Below, piece after piece: positions 57,099-64,000 of a stretch of 64,000 bases of DNA. Under the pieces are notes generated by a model. The model made no database searches. It was given only the letters and a program-made list of their open reading frames with translations, and had not been told where the DNA came from. A program made the position numbers and the translations under genes. Origin of the DNA: a bacterium SCSIO 12741 (lineage in GTDB: Bacteria; Bacteroidota; Bacteroidia; Flavobacteriales_G; Salibacteraceae); assembly GCA_024398055.1 (NCBI GenBank), contig CP073749.1, forward strand, positions 1,054,001 to 1,118,000, given 5' to 3'. Position 1 is the stretch's first letter. Every line of letters starts with the position of its first letter.

Positions 57099-58007
57099 TT
57101 AATCAATGGAAAAGTAATCGGCGGATTGATACAATCCGGTTTTCTGCTTGGCATACTGCATAAGTACATCGTTGGCCAAACTACTGGCACCAAAGCGGAA
57201 CCATTCGTTGCTCAGCCAATCCACGCCAAGCGTTTCTTTAACCAGTACCAGATACTGTAGAGCCAATTTCGATTTGGAAATACCACCTGCAGGCTTCATT
57301 CCTACTTGAATTCCGGTTTTGAAATAATAGTCGCGAATAGCTTCAAGCATTACGCACGTCACCGGCAAAGAGGCAGCCTTAGGTATTTTACCTGTAGATG
57401 TTTTGATAAAATCTGCACCGGCATATATTGCCAGGTCACTTGCTTTTCGAATACGATCGAGGTTTCCCAATTCACCGGTTTCCAAAATAACCTTGAGTCG
57501 GGCTTTTCCGCAAGCATCTTTTACGGCAGCAATTTCATCAAACACATAATTGTAATCTCCGGCATGAAACTTTCCACGGGAGATCACCATATCTACTTCA
57601 TCGGCACCTTCAGCAACCGCCATTCGTGTGTCTTCCAGTTTCACCTCCAGGCTCGATTGACCGGATGGAAATGCCGTAGCTACTGAAGCTACTTTAATAT
57701 CCGTTCCTTTTAAGGACTCCTTGGCCACTTTTACCAGTGTTGGATAAACACAAACCGCAGCAACGGTGGGTAAATCGGGGTAAGGCTCATGTAAGTGCCG
57801 GGCTTTGGTACAGAGTTGCTTAACCTTCTGAGGAGTATCCTTTCCTTCCAGCGTGGTCAAATCAATCATATTGAGCACCATTTTCAGCCCTTCGAGCTTG
57901 GTGTCTTTTTTGATGCTCCTTTTAGTCACCCTCTCAATTCGATCGGCAACTCCGGCCTGATCAACTGGTGGTGACACAGGAACATTTTGCAGCTTATTTT
58001 CTTTCAT
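57099..58007 (-). CDS. deoC: Deoxyribose-phosphate aldolase
   Basis: A 302-residue TIM-barrel class I aldolase. FIKTSTGK (about 209-216) holds the Schiff-base lysine, MKPAGGI (about 246-252) the proton-relay lysine, and DEVDMVISRG the second conserved strand. It splits 2-deoxyribose 5-phosphate into acetaldehyde and glyceraldehyde 3-phosphate. The N-terminal 60 residues extend the short DeoC type, as in eukaryotic-like DERA. The aldehyde dehydrogenase pair downstream would remove the acetaldehyde. A short inverted repeat (CGTTC, GAACG, about 58017-58030) lies ten bases upstream and may be an operator. Confidence 0.93.
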   Translation of the reverse strand: MKENKLQNVPVSPPVDQAGVADRIERVTKRSIKKDTKLEGLKMVLNMIDLTTLEGKDTPQKVKQLCTKARHLHEPYPDLPTVAAVCVYPTLVKVAKESLKGTDIKVASVATAFPSGQSSLEVKLEDTRMAVAEGADEVDMVISRGKFHAGDYNYVFDEIAAVKDACGKARLKVILETGELGNLDRIRKASDLAIYAGADFIKTSTGKIPKAASLPVTCVMLEAIRDYYFKTGIQVGMKPAGGISKSKLALQYLVLVKETLGVDWLSNEWFRFGASSLANDVLMQYAKQKTGLYQSADYFSID

Positions 58008-58122
58008 TCCAAGTTTCGTTCAGTCGAACGCTTGTAAAAGTAATAAAACCGATCGGCTCAGGGCCTTGATCTCAGGCTTTTCGCCTACCATTCCGACCTA
58101 TAGCGGCAATAACCGATGGGCA

Positions 58123-58158
58123 TAAAAAAACCTCTTTCCATCATCGACGAAAAGAGGT
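58123..58158 (-). terminator. Intrinsic terminator of the TonB-like gene
   Basis: On the minus strand ACCTCTTT pairs with AAAGAGGT across a 13-base loop and runs into seven T residues, about 25 bases after the stop codon of the TonB-like gene at 58183. Confidence 0.9.
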
Positions 58159-58182
58159 CTCTTAAAAAAGTATTCTAAAGAC

Positions 58183-58857
58183 TTATCTCAGGATAAATCG
58201 AATCGGCATGTTAAACTGAACGCGAACTGATTTACCACGCTGCTTTCCTGGCTTCCAAGAAGGCATTGTTTTTACAACGCGGATCGCTTCTTCGTCACAA
58301 CCTCCACCAATTCCACGAAGAACTTTTACTCCGTCAATCTTTCCGTTTTCCTTCACAACGAAGGTCACGTAAACGATTCCTTGAATCCCGGCATCTTTTG
58401 CCATGGGAGGATATTTCATGTTTTCAGCGAGGTACTCGTACATTTTGGCTTCACCACCAGGGAAAGAAGGCATCTCTTCCACAATGGTAAAGATTTCAGG
58501 CTCTTCTACCACCTCTTCTTCTTCGATCTCAACGATTTCCACGACAGTCTCTTCGTCCATCTCGGTATCGATTTCGATCTCCTCTTCTACTTCCTCGTCA
58601 TCTTCAACGATTTCGATCACTGTAGTCTGTGGGGGTGGGGGTGGGGGCGGAGGGGGTGGAGGAGCTTGCTGGGTAATTGGAATCATTTCTTCCTCTTCCA
58701 GCTCTACTTTAATACCTCCAAGGTCCGTAGTGCTCTTCTCAAAAATCATCAACTCCAAGGAGATGACAACTATAGCCAAAGACGCTGCCAATCCCATCAG
58801 GAAAAGCATCGACTTGTTTCTCTCCAAATCCACTTCTGGATTTTTCTTCGGATCCAT
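58183..58857 (-). CDS. TonB-family energy transducer (Glu-rich)
   Basis: A 224-residue TonB-like protein. One N-terminal membrane helix (about 18-35), a proline run (PPPPPPPPPPP at about 67-77), then an acidic linker rich in Glu (about 84-123) and a TonB C-terminal domain (about 130-224; SFPGGEAKM, GIQGIVYVTFVV, then PSWKPGKQRG). It transfers proton-motive energy from the inner membrane to TonB-dependent outer-membrane receptors. It is a paralogue of the protein at 59499 across gcvH, with nearly the same C-terminal domain. No exbB or exbD gene is in the window. A strong terminator follows. Confidence 0.92.
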   Translation of the reverse strand: MDPKKNPEVDLERNKSMLFLMGLAASLAIVVISLELMIFEKSTTDLGGIKVELEEEEMIPITQQAPPPPPPPPPPPQTTVIEIVEDDEEVEEEIEIDTEMDEETVVEIVEIEEEEVVEEPEIFTIVEEMPSFPGGEAKMYEYLAENMKYPPMAKDAGIQGIVYVTFVVKENGKIDGVKVLRGIGGGCDEEAIRVVKTMPSWKPGKQRGKSVRVQFNMPIRFILR

Positions 58858-58939
58858 AGTTCAAATTTTGCGCTAAAATACTAAGATTTTGCCTTGCAGA
58901 TTGACCGCTTAGCAGTTTTTTGGAAACCTTATCTTTAGC

Positions 58940-59320
58940 TTAACCTACTAATTCTTTATACTCATCCGCACTCATCAAGCTATCCAGCTGAGAAGCATCG
59001 GAAATTTTTACACGAATCATCCATCCTTCACCGTAAGCGTCGTTGTTTACCGTTTCAGGAGCATCAGCCAAAGCTTCGTTTACCTCAGCCACGTTTCCAG
59101 ATACTGGCATGAACAAATCAGAAACTGTTTTTACGGCTTCTACAGCACCGAAAACTTCTTCCTGATCCAGGTCTTCGCCTTCTGTTTCAATTTCAACATA
59201 AACTACATCACCTAACTGATCCTGAGCGTAATCAGTGATGCCAATTTCTACCGTTTCACCATCCAATACTTTAACCCACTCGTGGTCTTTGGTGTACTTC
59301 AAATCTCCTGGAATGTTCAT
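58940..59320 (-). CDS. gcvH: Glycine cleavage system H protein
   Basis: A 126-residue H protein. The lipoylation site is in EAVKTVSDLFMPVSG, with Lys64 as the modified residue; HEWV near the N-terminus and GEGWMIRV near the C-terminus are the other family segments. It carries the aminomethyl group between the P, T and L proteins of glycine cleavage. gcvH near sprA is common in flavobacteria. It lies between the two TonB-like genes, with its own promoter-like element at 59344-59373. Confidence 0.96.
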   Translation of the reverse strand: MNIPGDLKYTKDHEWVKVLDGETVEIGITDYAQDQLGDVVYVEIETEGEDLDQEEVFGAVEAVKTVSDLFMPVSGNVAEVNEALADAPETVNNDAYGEGWMIRVKISDASQLDSLMSADEYKELVG

Positions 59321-59343
59321 GGTCCAATTTTTAATAAGGTGGA

Positions 59344-59373
59344 CAAATATAGTATTTCGGAATCAGTCTTGAA
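59344..59373 (-). promoter_or_regulatory. Promoter of gcvH
   Basis: On the minus strand TATATTTG (59344-59351) matches the -7 consensus and lies 24 bases before the ATG at 59320. A TTC at 59371-59373, 19 bases upstream, is a near match to the -33 TTG. Confidence 0.6.
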
Positions 59374-59485
59374 TTCTGAAATTCGAATTTTGAATTCCGA
59401 ATTCTGAACAATGAAATTTAGCGACAATTCCCTCCTAAAAGAGATCCCTCGTTAAACCTCCATAATTCAGAATCCAGAATTCAAG
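59368..59485. repeat. Long inverted repeat of GAATTC-rich sequence
   Basis: CTTGAATTCTG (59368-59378) and its exact complement CAGAATTCAAG (59475-59485) frame the TonB-gcvH intergenic region; an 18-base inner pair (59391-59408 with 59467-59484) matches in 16 of 18 positions. Between and beside them are further GAATTC-like copies. Confidence 0.7.
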
Positions 59486-59498
59486 TTTCAACCTAGTA

Positions 59499-60188
59499 TC
59501 AATTGGCCAAAACGAATCGTATCGGCATGTTAAACTGAACGCGAACGGCTTTTCCGCGTTGCTTTCCAGGCTTCCACTTAGGCATGTTTTTTACCACTCT
59601 AAGGGCTTCTTCATCACATCCTCCACCAATTCCTCGGAGCACTTTTACACCGTCAATACTTCCGTCTTCTTTAACTACGAAGGTTACATAAACGATCCCT
59701 TGAATGCCCACATCCTTGGCTTGAGCAGGGTAACTCATATTGTCGCCCAGGTAGCCATACATTTTAGCTTCTCCGCCTGGGAAGGAGGGCATTTCCTCTA
59801 CAATGGTAAAAACGGTAGGCTCATCATCTACTCTATCGTCATCGTCGTCATCATCAATAACGATGTCTACTATGTCCTCTTCGTCCCCTTCGGTATCGAT
59901 GTCCAAATCAAGGTCAATGTCCTTGTCGTTGTTCACCAAGGTGATGACAGTTGTGGGAGGGGGCGGCGGCGGTGGAGGTGGTGGAGGCGGTGGAGCCATC
60001 TGAGTAATGGGAATCATCTCCTCCTCTTCCAGGGTAACGCTCACGCCACCCAAATCGGTCAATTCTTTTTCAAAGACCATCAGCTCGAGAGAGATGACTG
60101 TGAGAGTTAGCGCAGTGGCCAATCCGATGAGAAACAACATCGATTTGTTTTTCTCTAAATCAACTTTGGGATTTTTTTTGGTTTGCAT
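59499..60188 (-). CDS. TonB-family energy transducer (Asp-rich)
   Basis: The start at 60188 (MQTKKNP) aligns with the paralogue at 58183 and gives 229 residues; a farther ATG at 60293 would overlap sprA and is rejected. The layout is an N-terminal helix (about 18-35), a proline run (about 67-79), an acidic linker rich in Asp (about 87-127) and a TonB C-terminal domain (about 135-229; SFPGGEAKM, GIQGIVYVTFVV, PKWKPGKQRG). It energises outer-membrane receptors. It starts 73 bases after sprA. The C-terminal domains of the two copies are nearly identical, while the linkers differ (Glu in one, Asp in this one). Confidence 0.92.
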   Translation of the reverse strand: MQTKKNPKVDLEKNKSMLFLIGLATALTLTVISLELMVFEKELTDLGGVSVTLEEEEMIPITQMAPPPPPPPPPPPPPTTVITLVNNDKDIDLDLDIDTEGDEEDIVDIVIDDDDDDDRVDDEPTVFTIVEEMPSFPGGEAKMYGYLGDNMSYPAQAKDVGIQGIVYVTFVVKEDGSIDGVKVLRGIGGGCDEEALRVVKNMPKWKPGKQRGKAVRVQFNMPIRFVLAN

Positions 60189-60261
60189 AGCAATTGTTTT
60201 GTAGCTATCAAACCAAGAATCCTGCCAAAAAAGAAAGGCTTTTAGGGTTATTCCGCAGCCG

Positions 60262-63200
60262 TTATGAGATGCTAAAGCGGATGCTAATACCAAAGTTGGT
60301 GTTAGCCGTCTTAAAGGAGTTGGAGATCTTCGGCGTGTTAAGCACGTAATCGTAGAAGAGTCTCAAGTTCAAAGCCTGGGTCAACTGGTAATCTGCTGTA
60401 ACCTTTACGGAGAGTACATCCTGTCCAGCAGTGGGCGTATGGGTATTCTCAACTATTTTACGGATAATAGTGGAGTTTTGTCGAATGGAAAAATCACCCC
60501 GGAGCTTAATGTCTGACTGTGGATTTTTCCCGTTAATCTTAACCGGGAAGGTGAATGGGAACTGATACCCCAATCCAATCACATAGGTGCGCGTTTTCTG
60601 CTCCATAATTTGGGCACTACCCACATTCAGGGCAACGGTTCTACCCGTCTTTAATTCAAATCGTGTGGTGATCTTATTTTTCCACTGAAGGTCTAAATTA
60701 ATAAGCGGACTAAACTGCTCTGAAATGGTTACCGAGTTGTATTGGAATTCGGTCACAAAGTTGCTATCCAAATCATAGAAGATACTGTCCTCTTGCCAGC
60801 GTTGGTTGTTTACAAAATTCGCCACTGTCATCGAGGAAGTATATCCTGAACTGATGGTAACGGTCTTAAACAAGTTCTTAAACGCGGGTATTTTGCTCAA
60901 TCCATTGTAGGTAAGCCTCCAGTTAATACTTGGCAAGATGTCTCTAAAATTCAGTTTGGACGTACTCGCATCCTTTCCGGAATAAGCAGCCAGGAAGGAT
61001 GGGATCAATACATCAGCAGAGGTTGGTCCATATCCGTCTGCATAACCGTCATTCTTCAAGTGCTCACCATTCGAATTGGAGCCTGGCTCATCCGCTTGTC
61101 GTTGAGAAATCACCTCCCGGTTGGCCAAAAACTGCTCAAAAACCCGGTTGGATCCCGAAACTGGATCATCCCGAACCAAAGAAGTTCGAAGGGCAAAGAA
61201 ACTTACCGAATAATTTCCTGAAACGGTCGGACTCTGCTCAAACCAATTGGTTCCGTCTGAGCTTAATGAATCCGGATTGTAGCGATAGAATAAACTGTTG
61301 TTCGTTGACTGCTTCCGATTGGCCGTAAAGTTGATTCTCAGGCTTCGAATCGGTTCGGCTGTAGCTCGGAAGGAAATGTTTTCGGTTTCGGTTTGACTTA
61401 CCCGGTTGTTCAGATTTGGGTTTTGTTCCAGCCATCCTTTACGGGCAGCATGGGTCCAAAACTCGGTTTCATCTGTTCCATCAAATCCACCTTGCTGACC
61501 AAATACAAATCCCCAACCTGGTGCTGGATTAGAGAAGTTACCGTTGGTTCCTACAAAGCTATTGCTCTGATTAAATCCAGGAAGCATTGTTCCCTTATTC
61601 AAACTATAGGTCAAGGTCGCATTTTGAACCATCATCAGGAACTTCACCATTCGGTCACCCATTTTATAGTTCGACTTTTGCTTCGACTTTTTAGGTTCAT
61701 CCGGAGCAGACTCACCATCTGCATTTTCAGTAATCTCCTTGTTCTTATTCTTTTGGGCTCTTTCTTTGGCTTTTTGGCGGTCTTTCATTTGTTGGTGGCG
61801 GCGGGCTTTTTGCTCTACCTTCTTCAAATATCCCCACTTGTTGTAGAGTCGCTTAAAGGAGAAGGTTCCGTTGGCACTAATGGTATTGGAGTTTTGGATA
61901 ATGTTTCCGAATTCCTCCCTTCCCAAAGGCGATCGTTGCCAACTGTAGGTTGATCCATACCGCAAGGTCGAATTGATCCAATCGGTAGCAGGAATCATGT
62001 TCAATGGTATCTTATAGGAAATATTCAACGAGTGGTTATAATTCATCCGTTCTCCACCCGATAGGATATTACTCCACACCTCCTGCTTCCAGTAATCGTA
62101 CTGCCCTATCGTTTCTCCATTTTCCAGGGTAATTTCTTCGTTCCGCCCTCTTTCTGCAGCTCCATCTGGCTCCTCAATCAAGGATTGGTTGGCTGCCCTA
62201 AAGTCCAAAGACAAGTTTTTTGTCAGGTCGTATTTCACCGCATAATCGGTGTTCCAATTGAACTGCTTGTTGTAGAATTCAGGAAGGCGAGCCGTAATAC
62301 CCGGGTTGTTGTTTCGCACCTTATAGGCGTTGTACAATCGGTTCATCGAGGTATTGAAACTGATGTTTTTCGGCAGAACATAGAAGTTCATTTCCCGGGC
62401 CAGTTTCAGGTACTTCGATCCTTTGAGGAATTTGGCTTTGGATAAAGGTTTTATAGGTTTTGGAGAGAATCCGTAGTTGTAGGTCAGGGTTCCTTTTTGG
62501 TTTCGGGTAAGGTCTCGTTCGGTTTCGTAGTTGGTGTGGTTTTCTTCCGAATAGGCGTAGGAAGCCGTGAAGTTGGAAATATCGATGGGTGTTTTCTTGC
62601 CATCCGTTTTCGTTCGCTCCTTTCTAACGTTGGTAAAGTTCAACGATTTTCGAATGATCCTATCCCTCGAAACCTTCTTCACCGAGTCTCTTTGAGCCTT
62701 ATCATCAAAGGCTTTAACGTAATCTTTAAACTCGATATCCGGAGCCAGTGGAGTAAACAACGGATCTTCTAAGTCGGCACTGTAGCTGGCATACATAGGC
62801 AATTTCACACCCCATTGCTCAGGTAGAAATTTATCCAAATTCACGCTCGTGGTAACGTTGATATTCCGTTTGGTTTCTTTCTGCCGTTCGCTCACCTTCT
62901 TATCGATACTTCCCCATCCTGGAGTACTCATTCCTCCGGTTACAGAAACGTTGGCGAGGTCGGCCATCTTCAAATTGGCCTGCCCTACCGTCGCCCATCC
63001 ATTGGTTTGATCAAAGTCAGAAAGTCGCAATTCGTTAACCCACACCTCGGCACACTTAGGCATCCCATCATCGCTGGTGGATCCATCTGGTGCCCTTGGA
63101 TTTCGAATACCGATCATAATGGTTCTTACCCCACCCAAGTTTGGATTACCTACCACATACACGGTACCATTTTCATAGGGCTCGCTGTATCGTTTTCTAC

Positions 63201-64000
63201 TGAGCATGTCACTGGCACCATCTAAGAGCAGTCTGTCTCGGGCAATTTTCAGATTGGTCAGCACATCCAGAGGTAGGTCAATTTCATTTTCAAGAGGCCA
63301 AACTTCTCTTTGGGCAGGCTCATGATCTGGGTTGTAATATCCGGCTGGAGTAATGGTGGCTGGAATTTCGTACTCGTAGTAGTTGTTCACGAAGTCTGTT
63401 CCAAAACGAACAAACACGGTTACATCTCCGTCAGAAATCTCATCCTGATTGGCCAATGACTCAGCGTGAACATACATCTTCACCCGGCCATACATTCTCA
63501 AATCCAAGTCTGTATTCCGGTAAGTCGCTTGAGCTTTACCATCTTCCAATCCGCATACGGTCATTTGCAAAGACTGCTCATTGATCTGCTGCAAACTGGT
63601 GGTGTTCACATTGATCTCACGTTGAATTCCCGGAGGCAATACATAGTTCACTGGAGTCTTGCCACTGTTTTCTTCAATGTTTACAGCTCCTACGGTAAAG
63701 TCAGCCTCAATATCACTGGTAATTCCTTCGGTGTTATCATCAATGTCACCTAAGTAACGTCGCCACTCTCCACGGACCAGCTCCAATCGAGCAAAACGAA
63801 GGGTTTGAGGATCCTTAAATCCTTTCATAAACATCCGGATAAAACGGATAGAGCGGAAGTCATTAATATTACCGTGCTTGGTCTTTTTGTTGGTTCGGAT
63901 TGGAATTCTGAATTGGTACCATTTGATGTCTCTTTTACGGCCATCAACCGTAGAGGTGCTGGTTACCAAAATGTCGTTGATAAAGTTGTTTCCGATGTTG
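60262..64000 (-). CDS. sprA: T9SS outer membrane translocon Sov/SprA, C-terminal part
   Basis: The frame runs from the stop codon at 60262 to the right window edge without interruption (1245 codons), so only about the C-terminal half of the roughly 2400-residue protein is here. The segments WYQFRIPI near the edge, FGTDFVNNYYEYEIPATI and VGNPNLGGVRTIMIGIRNP, cited in part, are typical of SprA/Sov. The protein is a giant beta barrel that forms the export channel of the type IX secretion system and is needed for gliding and for secretion of CTD-bearing proteins such as the WD40 protein at 25646. The last 60 residues end with strand-like repeats closing the barrel. Confidence 0.93.
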   Translation of the reverse strand, partial: NIGNNFINDILVTSTSTVDGRKRDIKWYQFRIPIRTNKKTKHGNINDFRSIRFIRMFMKGFKDPQTLRFARLELVRGEWRRYLGDIDDNTEGITSDIEADFTVGAVNIEENSGKTPVNYVLPPGIQREINVNTTSLQQINEQSLQMTVCGLEDGKAQATYRNTDLDLRMYGRVKMYVHAESLANQDEISDGDVTVFVRFGTDFVNNYYEYEIPATITPAGYYNPDHEPAQREVWPLENEIDLPLDVLTNLKIARDRLLLDGASDMLSRKRYSEPYENGTVYVVGNPNLGGVRTIMIGIRNPRAPDGSTSDDGMPKCAEVWVNELRLSDFDQTNGWATVGQANLKMADLANVSVTGGMSTPGWGSIDKKVSERQKETKRNINVTTSVNLDKFLPEQWGVKLPMYASYSADLEDPLFTPLAPDIEFKDYVKAFDDKAQRDSVKKVSRDRIIRKSLNFTNVRKERTKTDGKKTPIDISNFTASYAYSEENHTNYETERDLTRNQKGTLTYNYGFSPKPIKPLSKAKFLKGSKYLKLAREMNFYVLPKNISFNTSMNRLYNAYKVRNNNPGITARLPEFYNKQFNWNTDYAVKYDLTKNLSLDFRAANQSLIEEPDGAAERGRNEEITLENGETIGQYDYWKQEVWSNILSGGERMNYNHSLNISYKIPLNMIPATDWINSTLRYGSTYSWQRSPLGREEFGNIIQNSNTISANGTFSFKRLYNKWGYLKKVEQKARRHQQMKDRQKAKERAQKNKNKEITENADGESAPDEPKKSKQKSNYKMGDRMVKFLMMVQNATLTYSLNKGTMLPGFNQSNSFVGTNGNFSNPAPGWGFVFGQQGGFDGTDETEFWTHAARKGWLEQNPNLNNRVSQTETENISFRATAEPIRSLRINFTANRKQSTNNSLFYRYNPDSLSSDGTNWFEQSPTVSGNYSVSFFALRTSLVRDDPVSGSNRVFEQFLANREVISQRQADEPGSNSNGEHLKNDGYADGYGPTSADVLIPSFLAAYSGKDASTSKLNFRDILPSINWRLTYNGLSKIPAFKNLFKTVTISSGYTSSMTVANFVNNQRWQEDSIFYDLDSNFVTEFQYNSVTISEQFSPLINLDLQWKNKITTRFELKTGRTVALNVGSAQIMEQKTRTYVIGLGYQFPFTFPVKINGKNPQSDIKLRGDFSIRQNSTIIRKIVENTHTPTAGQDVLSVKVTADYQLTQALNLRLFYDYVLNTPKISNSFKTANTNFGISIRFSIS

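Noticed and set aside
58621-58672. G-rich run in the TonB-like gene as a regulatory quadruplex
   Set aside because: It encodes the proline run (CCC codons on the other strand), which explains the composition; a second such run at about 59957-59997 has the same cause.

Overview
This window comes from a member of the Bacteroidota, most likely a marine-type flavobacterium near the Cryomorphaceae/Schleiferiaceae (inference from gene content, not from a search). The signs are: the type IX secretion (T9SS) translocon SprA at the right edge; a secreted WD40 protein with a T9SS sorting tail; a methionine synthase split into two genes; a cytochrome oxidase assembly cluster with two subunit III genes; lipoproteins with Bacteroidota-type lipoboxes; and promoters with the phylum-specific -7 motif TAnnTTTG, a few with a TTG about 18-19 bases upstream. 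No phage, insertion sequence or CRISPR array was seen.

Left part (1-18.4 kb): a truncated membrane sensor gene and a small membrane protein precede a long minus-strand operon (1476-17081). Its 13 genes mostly overlap by 1-8 bases. It encodes six radical SAM enzymes (five with an N-terminal cobalamin-binding-like domain, one with a SPASM-like tail), two SAM methyltransferases, a GT9 and a GT87 glycosyltransferase, a Wzx-like flippase, a lipoprotein with a c-type haem motif and a winged-helix/nucleotidyltransferase protein. This is the best candidate for an undescribed system: it looks able to build, modify, glycosylate and export an unusual lipid or glycan. A fused SpmA-SpmB protein lies upstream.

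Middle part (18.5-42.5 kb): housekeeping genes (DUF5684 protein, TsaC, PhoH-like ATPase, histidine kinase, LEA-type lipoprotein, DUF255 thioredoxin-like protein), secreted and TonB-like proteins, then a complete minus-strand rRNA operon (16S, tRNA-Ile, tRNA-Ala, 23S, 5S) with promoter, boxA-like motifs and terminator. After it come TsaB, an HlyD/TolC export pair without a visible pump, and split metH under a SAM-I riboswitch with its own terminator.

Right part (42.5-64 kb): a nuclease-like protein and a cytochrome oxidase accessory operon (heme O synthase with a frameshift, two subunits III, subunit IV, a SCO-like protein lacking copper ligands, DUF420, a small CxxC protein). Next is a surface polysaccharide block (two Wzi-like proteins around a WecA/MraY-like transferase, GDP-fucose synthase, GDP-mannose dehydratase, CysQ). 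An aldehyde dehydrogenase pair resembling a split ALDH16 follows (the catalytic gene carries a frameshift), then deoC, two paralogous TonB proteins around gcvH, and the C-terminal half of sprA. Both frameshifts are single-base losses in homopolymers, so sequencing error is a real possibility.
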